Source of the DNA: Candidatus Poribacteria bacterium
GTDB taxonomy: Bacteria > Poribacteria > WGA-4E > PCPOR2b
DNA: 64,000 bases
Direction: 5' to 3'
NCBI GenBank assembly: GCA_022822785.1
Contig: JAJEAL010000008.1
Coordinates: 1 to 64,000 of the forward strand
The position numbers were made by a program, and so were the translations under genes. The notes beneath the pieces were generated by a model that was not told where the DNA came from, made no database searches, and saw nothing but the letters and a program-made list of their open reading frames with translations. Positions 1-8,132 of the stretch are shown here, piece by piece; the first letter of the stretch is position 1, and each line of letters starts with the position of its first letter.

Positions 1-897
1 GACTGAACAGAGACGGGCCCTGATTGACCCCGACCACCCCCAATTAAGTATCCGTCGTCAGTGTCAGTTGCTTGGTTTTTCTCGGTCAACGCTCTACTAT
101 CAACCGGCTACCGAGTCAGCAGATAATTTGCATCTGATGCGTCTGATAGATAAGCAGTATCTGCAAACGCCGTTCTATGGGAGTCGTCGAATGACACACC
201 ATCTCAAGCGGCGTGGCTACCGTGTGAATCGCAAACGCATCCAGCGACTGATGCGTTTAATGGGTCTTGAGGCGATTTATCCTAAACCCAAACTCTCAAC
301 CACCCACAGCGAGCACCGGATTTACCCGTACCTATTACGGGATTATCAGGTGACCGCTTCCAATCAGGTCTGGTCGGCTGACATTACCTATATCCCGATG
401 GATAAAGGCTTTATGTATCTGGTGGCGATACTCGACTGGTATAGTCGTTACGTCATCGCTTGGAAGTTATCTAATAGGCTATCGGGGCAGTTCTGTCTTG
501 ACGCTTTGCATCACGCATTATCTGGGGCAACCCCTACTATCTTCAATACCGACCAAGGGGTCCAGTTTACTGCCAATGCTTTCACCGATACGGTTGAAGC
601 CGCGGGCAGTGCGATGAGTATGGACGGTGTAGGCAGAGTCATTGACAACATTTACATTGAGCGGTTTTGGCGAAGCGTCAAATATGAAGATGTTTATCCA
701 AAACTCTACCCAACGGCAAAAGCCTTGTTTGATGGATTAACTCATTATATCCGGTTCTATAATCACAAACGACCTCACCAGAGTCTCAATTATGCGACAC
801 CGGCTGAGGTGTATCTGAGCTAAAGAAGTACACAGCAACTCTCAATTATCTTACTTATTTTTCCAATATTTTGGCCTCGACAAGGGGTCCACTTTAC
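1..897 (+). mobile_element. IS3-family insertion sequence, 3' part
   Basis: This is the right-hand part of an IS3-family element whose left end lies outside the window. It holds the orfB transposase frame followed by about 70 bases of non-coding DNA. The junction with the interrupted host gene must lie just before base 899, because conserved TIR-type protein sequence resumes in frame there. The terminal inverted repeat cannot be verified without the left end, so the right boundary is uncertain by about 5 bases. Confidence 0.75.
2..823 (+). CDS. IS3-family transposase OrfB (5' end off window)
   Basis: DDE-type transposase that moves the element by a copy-out mechanism. The frame is open from base 2, encoding a stretch ending in SIRRQCQLLGFSRS that is typical of the OrfB N-terminus. 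The ATG at 68 is therefore internal, and the true start or frameshift site lies upstream of it. Counting from that ATG, the helix-turn-helix-like HTH_21 part covers residues 15-75 and the rve integrase core about 95-245. Catalytic residues are D105 (WSADITYIP), D162 (FNTDQGVQF) and E198 (DNIYIERFW), and 35 residues separate the last two, as expected. The C-terminal HKRPHQSLNYATPAEVY is canonical. It looks intact and possibly active. Confidence 0.93.
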   Translation, partial: TEQRRALIDPDHPQLSIRRQCQLLGFSRSTLYYQPATESADNLHLMRLIDKQYLQTPFYGSRRMTHHLKRRGYRVNRKRIQRLMRLMGLEAIYPKPKLSTTHSEHRIYPYLLRDYQVTASNQVWSADITYIPMDKGFMYLVAILDWYSRYVIAWKLSNRLSGQFCLDALHHALSGATPTIFNTDQGVQFTANAFTDTVEAAGSAMSMDGVGRVIDNIYIERFWRSVKYEDVYPKLYPTAKALFDGLTHYIRFYNHKRPHQSLNYATPAEVYLS

Positions 898-901
898 TTA
901 C

Positions 902-2161
902 GTGGGCAAGGCAAACGCCGGTGAAGGTGGTGTTGGCTACGAGCGGATGATTGTAAACGCGCAGCTTATTCAAGATTTGGGAACGAACAAATTCATTCCT
1001 GTAATTCGTCAGGCATCAGAACAAGAGAAAACGCCAACGTTTTTAGGAACACGAGTTTATATTGATTTTAGGAATGACAGTCAATTTGATTCGGAATTTG
1101 AGAAGTTGATTCACGAACTCCACCGAGTGCCAGTTGTAGAGAAGCCCCCTTTAGGAAAAAATCCGTTTGCTAAACTCCCCTCTGGACAAGAAGCACCGGC
1201 TGTTGAAGGGGCAGCCGCTCAACTGCCTGAGATCCCGGAGCAGGTTGAATCTGCAGACGAGGCTTACTCAGCAGCGGTTAAGCTAATCCGGGCAGAGGAT
1301 GAGTTTGGCTGGCGACAACTCGTCAAACGAATCAGGTCAAATGCCTTTAACTCTTTGGTACAACGACGACAAGAGGGGATGGCTGGAGAACCACCGAAAG
1401 ATAAAGAACTGGCTGTGGATGAAGCAGTTGAGATTATTTCCCCCTTGATTTCTGTTGCTTTAGCCGGGGTTGAATCTGGCAAGGAGCAATTTAGAGATCA
1501 GAAATCCATTCTTGATGATCTGCTCAATATTGCGGGATGGAATCGTACCGGTGGCTGGGGAGACATTCCTCGTGTACTAGGATATGTCTACCACAGTTTG
1601 CATGGGAGTCTTAGCCTTAGTACAAATCAGCTAGACCTCGCCCTGAGTCTTGCGCGAACTAAAATTCCTGACTTATATACAACGGCGCATCGTCACGTTT
1701 GGGAAGAGCATGAGCTTATGGGGTGGCCAAAATTGTTTGGTCCAAATTGTACGAAAGCTTGGAAGTACTTAGCGCAGGCTTGTGATAGATGGGAGTGGTT
1801 GGCTCCCATATTTGGAGATGAATCGGAATACCGGACTTCGCTGGTTGCATATTATATGGCACTGAGTATTCATGAATTAGCGTCAACCATTGATTCAGGT
1901 GAACAGAACACGGTCAAGAATGTCCCTTTGACTTTTATCTCCGAAGGACACGATATAAACCAACGCGCGGTTTCGCTATTGCTTCGTAATCCGGAAGCAC
2001 TCACGGAACTATGGGCCTGCTTAACTGTGACACGAGAACACATGGAAAACTCATGGAGAGATTGGATTCGCTCGTCTGAAGATTGGTTAAGAAGTGTCTA
2101 TAAATTCTCATTGGATATCAGAGTTTATCGTGAGAATTTCTCTAAGGTCTTGCAACCTTAG
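902..2161 (+). pseudogene. TIR/SEFIR-type effector protein, N-terminus removed by the IS
   Basis: The frame begins in the middle of a domain. The first residues, KANAGEGGVGYERMIVNAQL followed by a segment containing NKFIPVIRQ and then TRVYIDF, resemble the second half of prokaryotic TIR_2/SEFIR domains (family recognition from memory, no search run). The codons just upstream (Tyr-Val at 899-904) continue the conserved sequence, so the GTG at 902 is not a real start. The first half of the TIR domain should lie beyond the IS, left of the window. Residues about 105-419 form an unrecognised, mostly helical C-terminal region. Such proteins often act as NADase effectors in anti-phage defence. Here the catalytic half is separated, so function is probably lost. 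Confidence 0.6.
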
Positions 2162-2227
2162 TCAACGGTTGGTCAAAATCCCCTGGACAATCCTTCACGT
2201 TTACCTAAATCTAATCTAAATTGCTAG

Positions 2228-2741
2228 TTGATAAACCCAGTCAGAAACCAATGCAATAGTCTGCCCAAGAGGGCAACCACAAGGGATTGCCCCTACAGGA
2301 ACGAATCAAATGGCATACGATTCGACAGAATTGGGCAACCACGAGGGTTGCCCCTACAGAATCGACCAACCGTAGGGGTAGGTCTTGTGCCTGCCCTATA
2401 CACCAACGACCGCACAAGAGGACAACCACAAGGGTTACCCCTACAAAACCAATCCAACAAGAGGGCAACCACGATTGCCCCTACAGAATCGACTAACCGT
2501 AGGGGCAGGTCTTGTGTCTGCCCTATACACCAACGACCACATAAGAGGGCAAACACAAGGGTTGCCCCTACAAAACCAATCCAACAAGAGGGCTACCACG
2601 ATTGCCCCTACAGAATCGACTAACCGTAGGGGCAGGTCTTGTGCCTGCCCTATACACCAACAACCACATAAGAGGGCAACCACAAGGGTTGCCCCTACAA
2701 AATCAATCGATCACACAACCAAGAGGGTTGCCCCTACAGGA
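2228..2741. repeat. REP-like palindromic repeat cluster with a 127-bp tandem array
   Basis: The 580 bases between the TIR remnant and the next gene contain no credible gene. They hold copies of two short modules: a palindrome of the form GGGCAACCACAAGGGTTGCC followed by CCTACA, and TAGGGGCAGGTCTTGTGCCT followed by GCCC. From about 2359 to 2705 these modules are organised as a tandem array with a 127-bp period. Unit starts are at 2359, 2486 and 2613, and the third copy is partial. Open frames on both strands here are repeat translations such as VGAGLVPA and RATTRVAPT. Confidence 0.9.
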
Positions 2742-3500
2742 ATGAATCAGATGGCATACGATACGAAAATTCATCGCCGCCGGTCGCTGCGTTTAAAGGG
2801 ATATGATTATAGACACGTGGGTGCTTATTTTGTGACCATCGTTACTCAGGGTAGATCGTGTCTGTTTGGTGAAATTGTCGGTCAGGAGATGCAATTGAAT
2901 GAGGCAGGGGAGATGATTCGTACCGTTTGGGAGGCTTTACCCCAGCGGTTTCCGGGGATCGAGATTGAGGGGTTCGTGGTTATGCCGAATCATTTGCATG
3001 GTATCATCGCAATTCACCAACCCGTAGGGGTAGGTCTTGTGCCTGCCCAAGATACCAATAGCCCAGACCATGGGACAACCACGAGTCAATCCACAGAACC
3101 AACGGATGTAGGGGCAGGTCTTGTGCCTGCCCAAGATACCAACGACCACACAACCAAGCGGGCAACCACAAGGGTTGCCCCTACCAACCAAAATCCGGAC
3201 CGTGGGGTGGAAAACATGTCAACCGTACCCAACAGGGCAACCACAAGGGGTGCCCCTACATTGGGGGACGTAATCGGTGCGTACAAATCCTTGAGTACGG
3301 TAGAATATGTGCGGGGTGTGAAGACGATGGAATGGACACCGTTCCACGGGCGATTGTGGCAGCGAAACTATTACGAGCATATTGTGCGGCATGAAGACTC
3401 TTTGAGAGACCTACAGCAGTACATCCTTGACAATCCGGCCCGATGGGCTTTTGACAAAGAAAACCCGCTGGCTGAGAAACCAGAGATTGAGAAACCATGA
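2742..3500 (+). CDS. REP-associated tyrosine (Y1, HUH) transposase
   Basis: Single-stranded-DNA transposase of the IS200-like RAYT family, proteins thought to mobilise REP palindromes. The N-terminus ([20 protein letters not shown]) and the HUH motif in [11 protein letters not shown] (about residue 82) bind metal. The catalytic tyrosine lies in [14 protein letters not shown] near residue 210, followed by the [16 protein letters not shown] signature. About 85 residues (90-175), between the HUH motif and [10 protein letters not shown], are translated from the same palindromic repeats found upstream, kept in frame. Start is ATG 2742 or 2751; earlier in-frame starts lie inside the repeat array. 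The stop overlaps the hsdR start by ATGA. Confidence 0.85.
   Translation: MNQMAYDTKIHRRRSLRLKGYDYRHVGAYFVTIVTQGRSCLFGEIVGQEMQLNEAGEMIRTVWEALPQRFPGIEIEGFVVMPNHLHGIIAIHQPVGVGLVPAQDTNSPDHGTTTSQSTEPTDVGAGLVPAQDTNDHTTKRATTRVAPTNQNPDRGVENMSTVPNRATTRGAPTLGDVIGAYKSLSTVEYVRGVKTMEWTPFHGRLWQRNYYEHIVRHEDSLRDLQQYILDNPARWAFDKENPLAEKPEIEKP
3010..3268. repeat. REP-like palindromes inside the RAYT coding sequence
   Basis: At least five copies of the two palindromic modules lie within the transposase frame: near 3025-3050, 3108-3135, 3160-3183 and 3233-3262, with a degenerate one near 3070. They encode peptides of the type [12 protein letters not shown] and RATTRVAPT. The frame stays open throughout. Confidence 0.85.
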
Positions 3501-6500
3501 ACGCTATTGCTGAATCCGATATCGAAGAAGCCGCGCTGGATTGGCTCGCTGAGCTAGGTTATACTGTTTTACACGGACCCGACATCGCCCCGGACGCCCC
3601 CGATGCAGAACGTTCCACCTACAGCGAAGTCATCTTAGAACGTCGTTTTCGGGATGCGGTTGCCCGCCTGAATCCACACATACCCACCGACGCACAAGAA
3701 GAAGCGATCCGAAAAGTGCTTTACCCGGATTCCCCCGCATTGATCCAGAACAACCGTGCATTTCACCAGATGCTGATCGACGGGATAGCGGTTGAGGCTC
3801 GGCAGTCGGACGGTACAATGCGCGGCGAGCAGGTGTGGTTAGTCGATTTTGATGCCCCTGAAAACAATGACTGGTTGGCGGTCAATCAGTTCACAGTGGT
3901 AGAGAACAGCGAACGCCGCCCGGATATCGCCCTGTTTATCAACGGGCTGCCCTTAGCTGTGATTGAGCTCAAAAACCCGACCGACGAGAAAGCCACCATT
4001 CTAACCGCATTTCGCCAAATCTGTACCTACAAGCAGGAAATCCCTTCGCTGTTCACCTATAACGAGACGATCGTCATTTCTGACGGGATAGAAGCACGCA
4101 TTGGATCTTTAACCGCAGATCAGGAATGGTTTCTGCCGTGGCGGACAATCGAGGGAGAGGACGAGGCACCGTCAACTGAATTAGAACTAGAGGTGTTGAT
4201 TAAGGGTATCTTTGAGAAGGGCAGATTTTTGAGCTACCTCAAACACTTCGTCGTCTTTGAGGAAACTGAGGGCGGGACGATAGCCAAAAAGATTGCCGGC
4301 TATCATCAATTCCACGCGGTGAACACGGCGGTTGATACGACGGTAGAAGCATCGCGCCCGGAAGGGGACAAGCAGTGCGGCGTTGTGTGGCATACGCAAG
4401 GTTCGGGCAAGAGTTTGACGATGGCTTTTTACGCCGGCAGCATCGCCCAACATCCGCAGATGGCAAACCCAACGGTAGTCGTTATCACCGACCGAAACGA
4501 CCTAGACGAGCAGCTGTTCGGTACATTTTCTCGGTGTAGTCAACTTTTGCGACAAGCACCGGTGCAAACAGGAGACAGAGGACACCTACGCGAACTCCTA
4601 ACGGTTGCCTCTGGTGGGGTGGTCTTTACCACGGTCCAAAAGTTTTTTCCAGAGGGGGATGAAACCCGTTTCCCCTTGCTATCCGATCGGCGGAACATTG
4701 TGGTTATTGCGGACGAGGCGCACCGCAGCCAGTACGACTTTATCAGCGGATTTGCCCGTCACATGCGGGATGCACTCCCCAACGCCTCCTTTATCGGTTT
4801 CACCGGCACGCCGATTGAGGCGACAGACCGCAACACCCGCGCGGTTTTTGGGGATTATATCAGCATCTACGATATACAACGTGCGGTTGAGGACGGTGCC
4901 ACCGTTCCGATCTACTACGAAGGCCGTCTCGCCAGCATTGAATTGGATGAGAATGAAAAGCCCCGCGTTGACCCGGACTTTGAGGAGGCGACTGAAGGGG
5001 AGGAGGTCGCACGCAGAGAGAGACTCAAGACCAAATGGGCGCAGCTTGAGGCATTGGTGGGAACGGAAAAGCGGTTAGGCCTCATCGCCGATGATATTGT
5101 CACACACTTTGAAGAACGGTTAGCAACGATAGATGGAAAGGCAATGGTTGTCTGCATGAGCAGACGTATTTGCATTGACCTTTACAACGCCCTTGTCGCA
5201 CGTCGTCCAGAGTGGCATAACGACGATGACACACAGGGAGAGATTAAGGTTGTGATGACAGGTTCGTCCGATGATGATCCGGCGTGGCAGGGGCATATTC
5301 GCAACAAGGCTCGGCGAGAAAAGATTGCGGCGCGATTCAAAAACCCCAGGGATCCGTTGAAAGTGGTGATTGTCCGCGATATGTGGCTCACCGGATTTGA
5401 CGCGCCCAGTCTTCATACCATGTATGTGGACAAGCCGATGCGTGGACATGGATTGATGCAGGCTATCGCTCGCGTCAATCGGGTGTTCGGCGACAAGCCG
5501 GGCGGTTTGGTTGTAGACTACATTGGGCTCGCCTACCATCTGAAACAGGCATTATCGAACTACACCGAAAACGGTGGAAAAGGGAGTACTGCCGTTGATC
5601 AAGCGGAAGCGGTCGCGGTGATGCAGGAAAAGTACGAGATCTGTTGTGGACTGTTTTACGGTTTCGATTGGTCGGCGTGGATCGATGGGAACGCCATAGG
5701 CCGCCTCAAACTGTTGCCATCGGCTCAAGAACACATCCTGAAACAGCAGGATGGCAAGGCTCGTTTACTAGAAACGGTTACCGCGCTTTCCAAAGCGTTT
5801 GCGCTAGCAGTGCCGCATGAGAAAACGATAGAAATTCGTGACGATGTCGCCTTTTTTCAGGCGGTGAGGGGTGTCTTAGCGAAACCGACGGCTACGGAAG
5901 AAACGCAGTCTGAGGCGACAGAGCAGACGATAAAACAGTTGGTATCCAGAGCGGTCGTCTCCGAAGGGGTGATTGACATTTTCGCAGCCGCGGGGTTGGA
6001 AAACCCCGATGTCTCGATTCTCTCCGACGAATTTCTCCTTGAAGTGCGGGATTTACCACATAAAAATGTGGCGGTTGAACTTTTAGAAAGGCTGCTCAAC
6101 GATGAGATTAGAACCCACTCCCGGAAAAATGTTGTACAAGGCCGCTCGTTTGCGGAGATGTTGGAACGCTCGATTCGGGTCTATCAGAATCGTACGGTTG
6201 CAGCGGCACAAGTAATCGAGGAGCTTATCGCGATTGCGAAAGAGATGCGTCAAGCACAAGACCGGGGTGAGGAACTAGGGCTTTCAGACGATGAGTTGGC
6301 ATTCTATGACGCGCTTGAGGTCAACGATAGTGCGGTTGAGGTGTTAGGGGACGAAACGCTGCGAACCATCGCGATTGAACTGGTCAACACTGTTCGACAG
6401 AATGTGAGCATTGACTGGACGTTACGGGAGAACGTCCGCGCGAAGCTGCGGGTGATGGTGAAGCGTGTTCTTCGCAGATACGGTTATCCGCCCGACAAAC

Positions 6501-6565
6501 AGGAGCAAGCCACCGCAACGGTCTTAGAACAAGCCGAGGCGTTGTGTGTGGATTGGGCGGCGTAA
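3497..6565 (+). CDS. hsdR: Type I restriction enzyme R subunit (HsdR)
   Basis: ATP-dependent translocase and nuclease subunit of a type I restriction complex; it needs HsdM and HsdS partners. At 1022 residues it is full length for the family. The PD-(D/E)XK nuclease is visible at about residues 140-160 ([11 protein letters not shown] then AVIELKNP). Helicase motifs follow: Walker [11 protein letters not shown] near residue 300, DEAH in [13 protein letters not shown] near 405, GFTGTPIE near 434, and [20 protein letters not shown] with IARVNR further on. Its ATG overlaps the stop of the transposase gene. No hsdM or hsdS is adjacent. The only related genes are the broken methyltransferase and hsdS fragment at 56.7-58.3 kb, on the other strand, with no evidence that they belong together. 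Intact but apparently orphan here. Confidence 0.92.
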   Translation: MNAIAESDIEEAALDWLAELGYTVLHGPDIAPDAPDAERSTYSEVILERRFRDAVARLNPHIPTDAQEEAIRKVLYPDSPALIQNNRAFHQMLIDGIAVEARQSDGTMRGEQVWLVDFDAPENNDWLAVNQFTVVENSERRPDIALFINGLPLAVIELKNPTDEKATILTAFRQICTYKQEIPSLFTYNETIVISDGIEARIGSLTADQEWFLPWRTIEGEDEAPSTELELEVLIKGIFEKGRFLSYLKHFVVFEETEGGTIAKKIAGYHQFHAVNTAVDTTVEASRPEGDKQCGVVWHTQGSGKSLTMAFYAGSIAQHPQMANPTVVVITDRNDLDEQLFGTFSRCSQLLRQAPVQTGDRGHLRELLTVASGGVVFTTVQKFFPEGDETRFPLLSDRRNIVVIADEAHRSQYDFISGFARHMRDALPNASFIGFTGTPIEATDRNTRAVFGDYISIYDIQRAVEDGATVPIYYEGRLASIELDENEKPRVDPDFEEATEGEEVARRERLKTKWAQLEALVGTEKRLGLIADDIVTHFEERLATIDGKAMVVCMSRRICIDLYNALVARRPEWHNDDDTQGEIKVVMTGSSDDDPAWQGHIRNKARREKIAARFKNPRDPLKVVIVRDMWLTGFDAPSLHTMYVDKPMRGHGLMQAIARVNRVFGDKPGGLVVDYIGLAYHLKQALSNYTENGGKGSTAVDQAEAVAVMQEKYEICCGLFYGFDWSAWIDGNAIGRLKLLPSAQEHILKQQDGKARLLETVTALSKAFALAVPHEKTIEIRDDVAFFQAVRGVLAKPTATEETQSEATEQTIKQLVSRAVVSEGVIDIFAAAGLENPDVSILSDEFLLEVRDLPHKNVAVELLERLLNDEIRTHSRKNVVQGRSFAEMLERSIRVYQNRTVAAAQVIEELIAIAKEMRQAQDRGEELGLSDDELAFYDALEVNDSAVEVLGDETLRTIAIELVNTVRQNVSIDWTLRENVRAKLRVMVKRVLRRYGYPPDKQEQATATVLEQAEALCVDWAA

Positions 6566-6596
6566 GGCATAAAAATCAATAGTCCTGTATCTACCC

Positions 6597-6828
6597 AAGA
6601 GGGCAACCACGAGGGATTGCCCCTACAAAACCGATCCAAGTAGGGATAGATCTCCGATGAATCGGGACAGGCGGAATTCAAAGCAACTTGTGCCTGCCCA
6701 ATAATCAACGACCGCACAACCAAGAGGGCAACCACAAGGGATTGCCCCTACGGAATTGACCACACAACCAAGAGGGCAACCACAAGGGATTGCCCCTACA
6801 GGGAACCGATCCAATGTGGGGGCAGGGT
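6597..6828. repeat. REP-like palindrome cluster downstream of hsdR
   Basis: Three copies of the GGGCAACCACAAGGGATTGC-type palindrome (near 6600, 6726 and 6774) plus a degraded TTGTGCCTGCCC module near 6690. They fill the convergent gap between hsdR and the minus-strand oxidoreductase. Confidence 0.88.
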
Positions 6829-6830
6829 TC

Positions 6831-8087
6831 TTAATTCTCTCCTTTGTAGCCCATTTCGTCCCAGACCTCGCGGGCATAGGCGATTGCTTCTTCGCTTGGT
6901 GGATTGAATCCGTTGACGCTGGGCGGCGGTTGACCGGGACCGTGGTGTTCGGGCCAGGGGGACCAGCTATCGTCCTCGTACTCCACTCGGACAGATTCCC
7001 GGCGGAAATCGGGAATCTCGTAGGGCGCACCGTTATCTAGACATGAGCGCCACGCTTGGATTCCGACCATCGCCATCTCAAGGCCGCGGTAGACATCGAA
7101 ATAGGGGGTTTCGTCTTTGCGGATGGCGTCGGCGAAATGGTGGTTTGTAAAGAAGTCGCCGCCGCCATGGCCTGCGCGCCGCGCCTCCTCAGCGTGGTGG
7201 GGAAAGTCCGGCGCGTAAATTTTTTCCGCTTCGTCGCCCTCCTGCAGGTCCCACGGTTCGTGCATCACCCGCAGGGATCCATAGCCACCAGTACGTAGGT
7301 TCTCCATCAGTCCGCGTGTACCGTGAATCCGATACCAGACGCCGTGTCCGCGCATCTTCAGCCCCATGATCCGGACGACGGAACCGTTGTCCATACGGCA
7401 GAGGATAATGCCACCGGGGTCACCGCGCTGGACACTCAATTTTTCGGTGTCACTGTCGGAACGGGAGATTGAGAGCGCGTTCACACTGACGGGATGGGTG
7501 TCGGTGATGAACATAACGGGTGCAAGCGCGTGTGAGCAGTAGTAAGTAGACGGAATCCAGTTGCGCCAGTGGTTCATCCCCGGCGATAGCCGATTGTAGC
7601 CCTGTGAGTCGAAGGGGTGGTTATACTCGCCTTCCCCGTACTGCATCTCACCGACCTCACCGTTCTGGTAGAGGCGGCGCATCTCCTGATTATAGGCGAA
7701 ATAGGGATAGTTCTCGGCGAAGAGATAGATCTTGCCGGACCTGTCCACCGCCCGCGCCAATTCGACGCCTTCCGCTGGCGTCCCACACGCGGTTGTTTCG
7801 CTCATCACATGCATCCCGGCGTCGAGCGCTTTGACGGCAAAGGGCGCGTGTTGATGGAAGTAGTTCGCCAAAACGACAGCGTCCATGTCGTGGGCGAGGA
7901 ATTCTTCATAATCGGTGTATGTGGTAACGTTCAATCTTTGCCCCGCCTCACGGAGTTTCTCTTCCCATGTATCACAGAGTGCGACTAACTCCATGCCCAC
8001 AAAGGGAGCCCCTTGTGCAAAGCTCATTCCGCGTCCGACCCCAATGACGCCAACGCGGATCTTCTTTTCATCGGCTTTCTTCGCCAT
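6831..8087 (-). CDS. Gfo/Idh/MocA family oxidoreductase
   Basis: Predicted NAD(P)-dependent sugar or cyclitol dehydrogenase, 418 residues. The N-terminal Rossmann fold starts IRVGVIGVGRGMSFAQG (about residues 10-26) and is followed by ALCDTWEEKL. The usual catalytic EKP motif is replaced by MSETTACGT near residue 95, so the lysine that normally assists hydride transfer is absent. The C-terminal alpha/beta domain contains EGEYNHPF and GMNHWRNW. Start ATG is preceded by AGGAGA. It lies 45 bases downstream of the transglycosylase-like gene on the same strand and could share its transcript. Substrate unknown. Confidence 0.85.
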   Translation of the reverse strand: MAKKADEKKIRVGVIGVGRGMSFAQGAPFVGMELVALCDTWEEKLREAGQRLNVTTYTDYEEFLAHDMDAVVLANYFHQHAPFAVKALDAGMHVMSETTACGTPAEGVELARAVDRSGKIYLFAENYPYFAYNQEMRRLYQNGEVGEMQYGEGEYNHPFDSQGYNRLSPGMNHWRNWIPSTYYCSHALAPVMFITDTHPVSVNALSISRSDSDTEKLSVQRGDPGGIILCRMDNGSVVRIMGLKMRGHGVWYRIHGTRGLMENLRTGGYGSLRVMHEPWDLQEGDEAEKIYAPDFPHHAEEARRAGHGGGDFFTNHHFADAIRKDETPYFDVYRGLEMAMVGIQAWRSCLDNGAPYEIPDFRRESVRVEYEDDSWSPWPEHHGPGQPPPSVNGFNPPSEEAIAYAREVWDEMGYKGEN

Positions 8088-8132
8088 GAGATTGTCTCCT
8101 ATAGGAAAATGGGTAGCTTCTCCTCGCCTCGG

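Noticed and set aside
2241-2683. Several minus-strand frames of 75-87 codons and plus-strand frames over the array
   Set aside because: They are translations of the palindromic repeats on both strands, with peptides such as DLPLRLVDSVGA recurring.
2228-2741. CRISPR-like array
   Set aside because: Repeats are palindromic composites with a 127-bp period and conserved spacers, and no cas gene is nearby; spacers are not unique.
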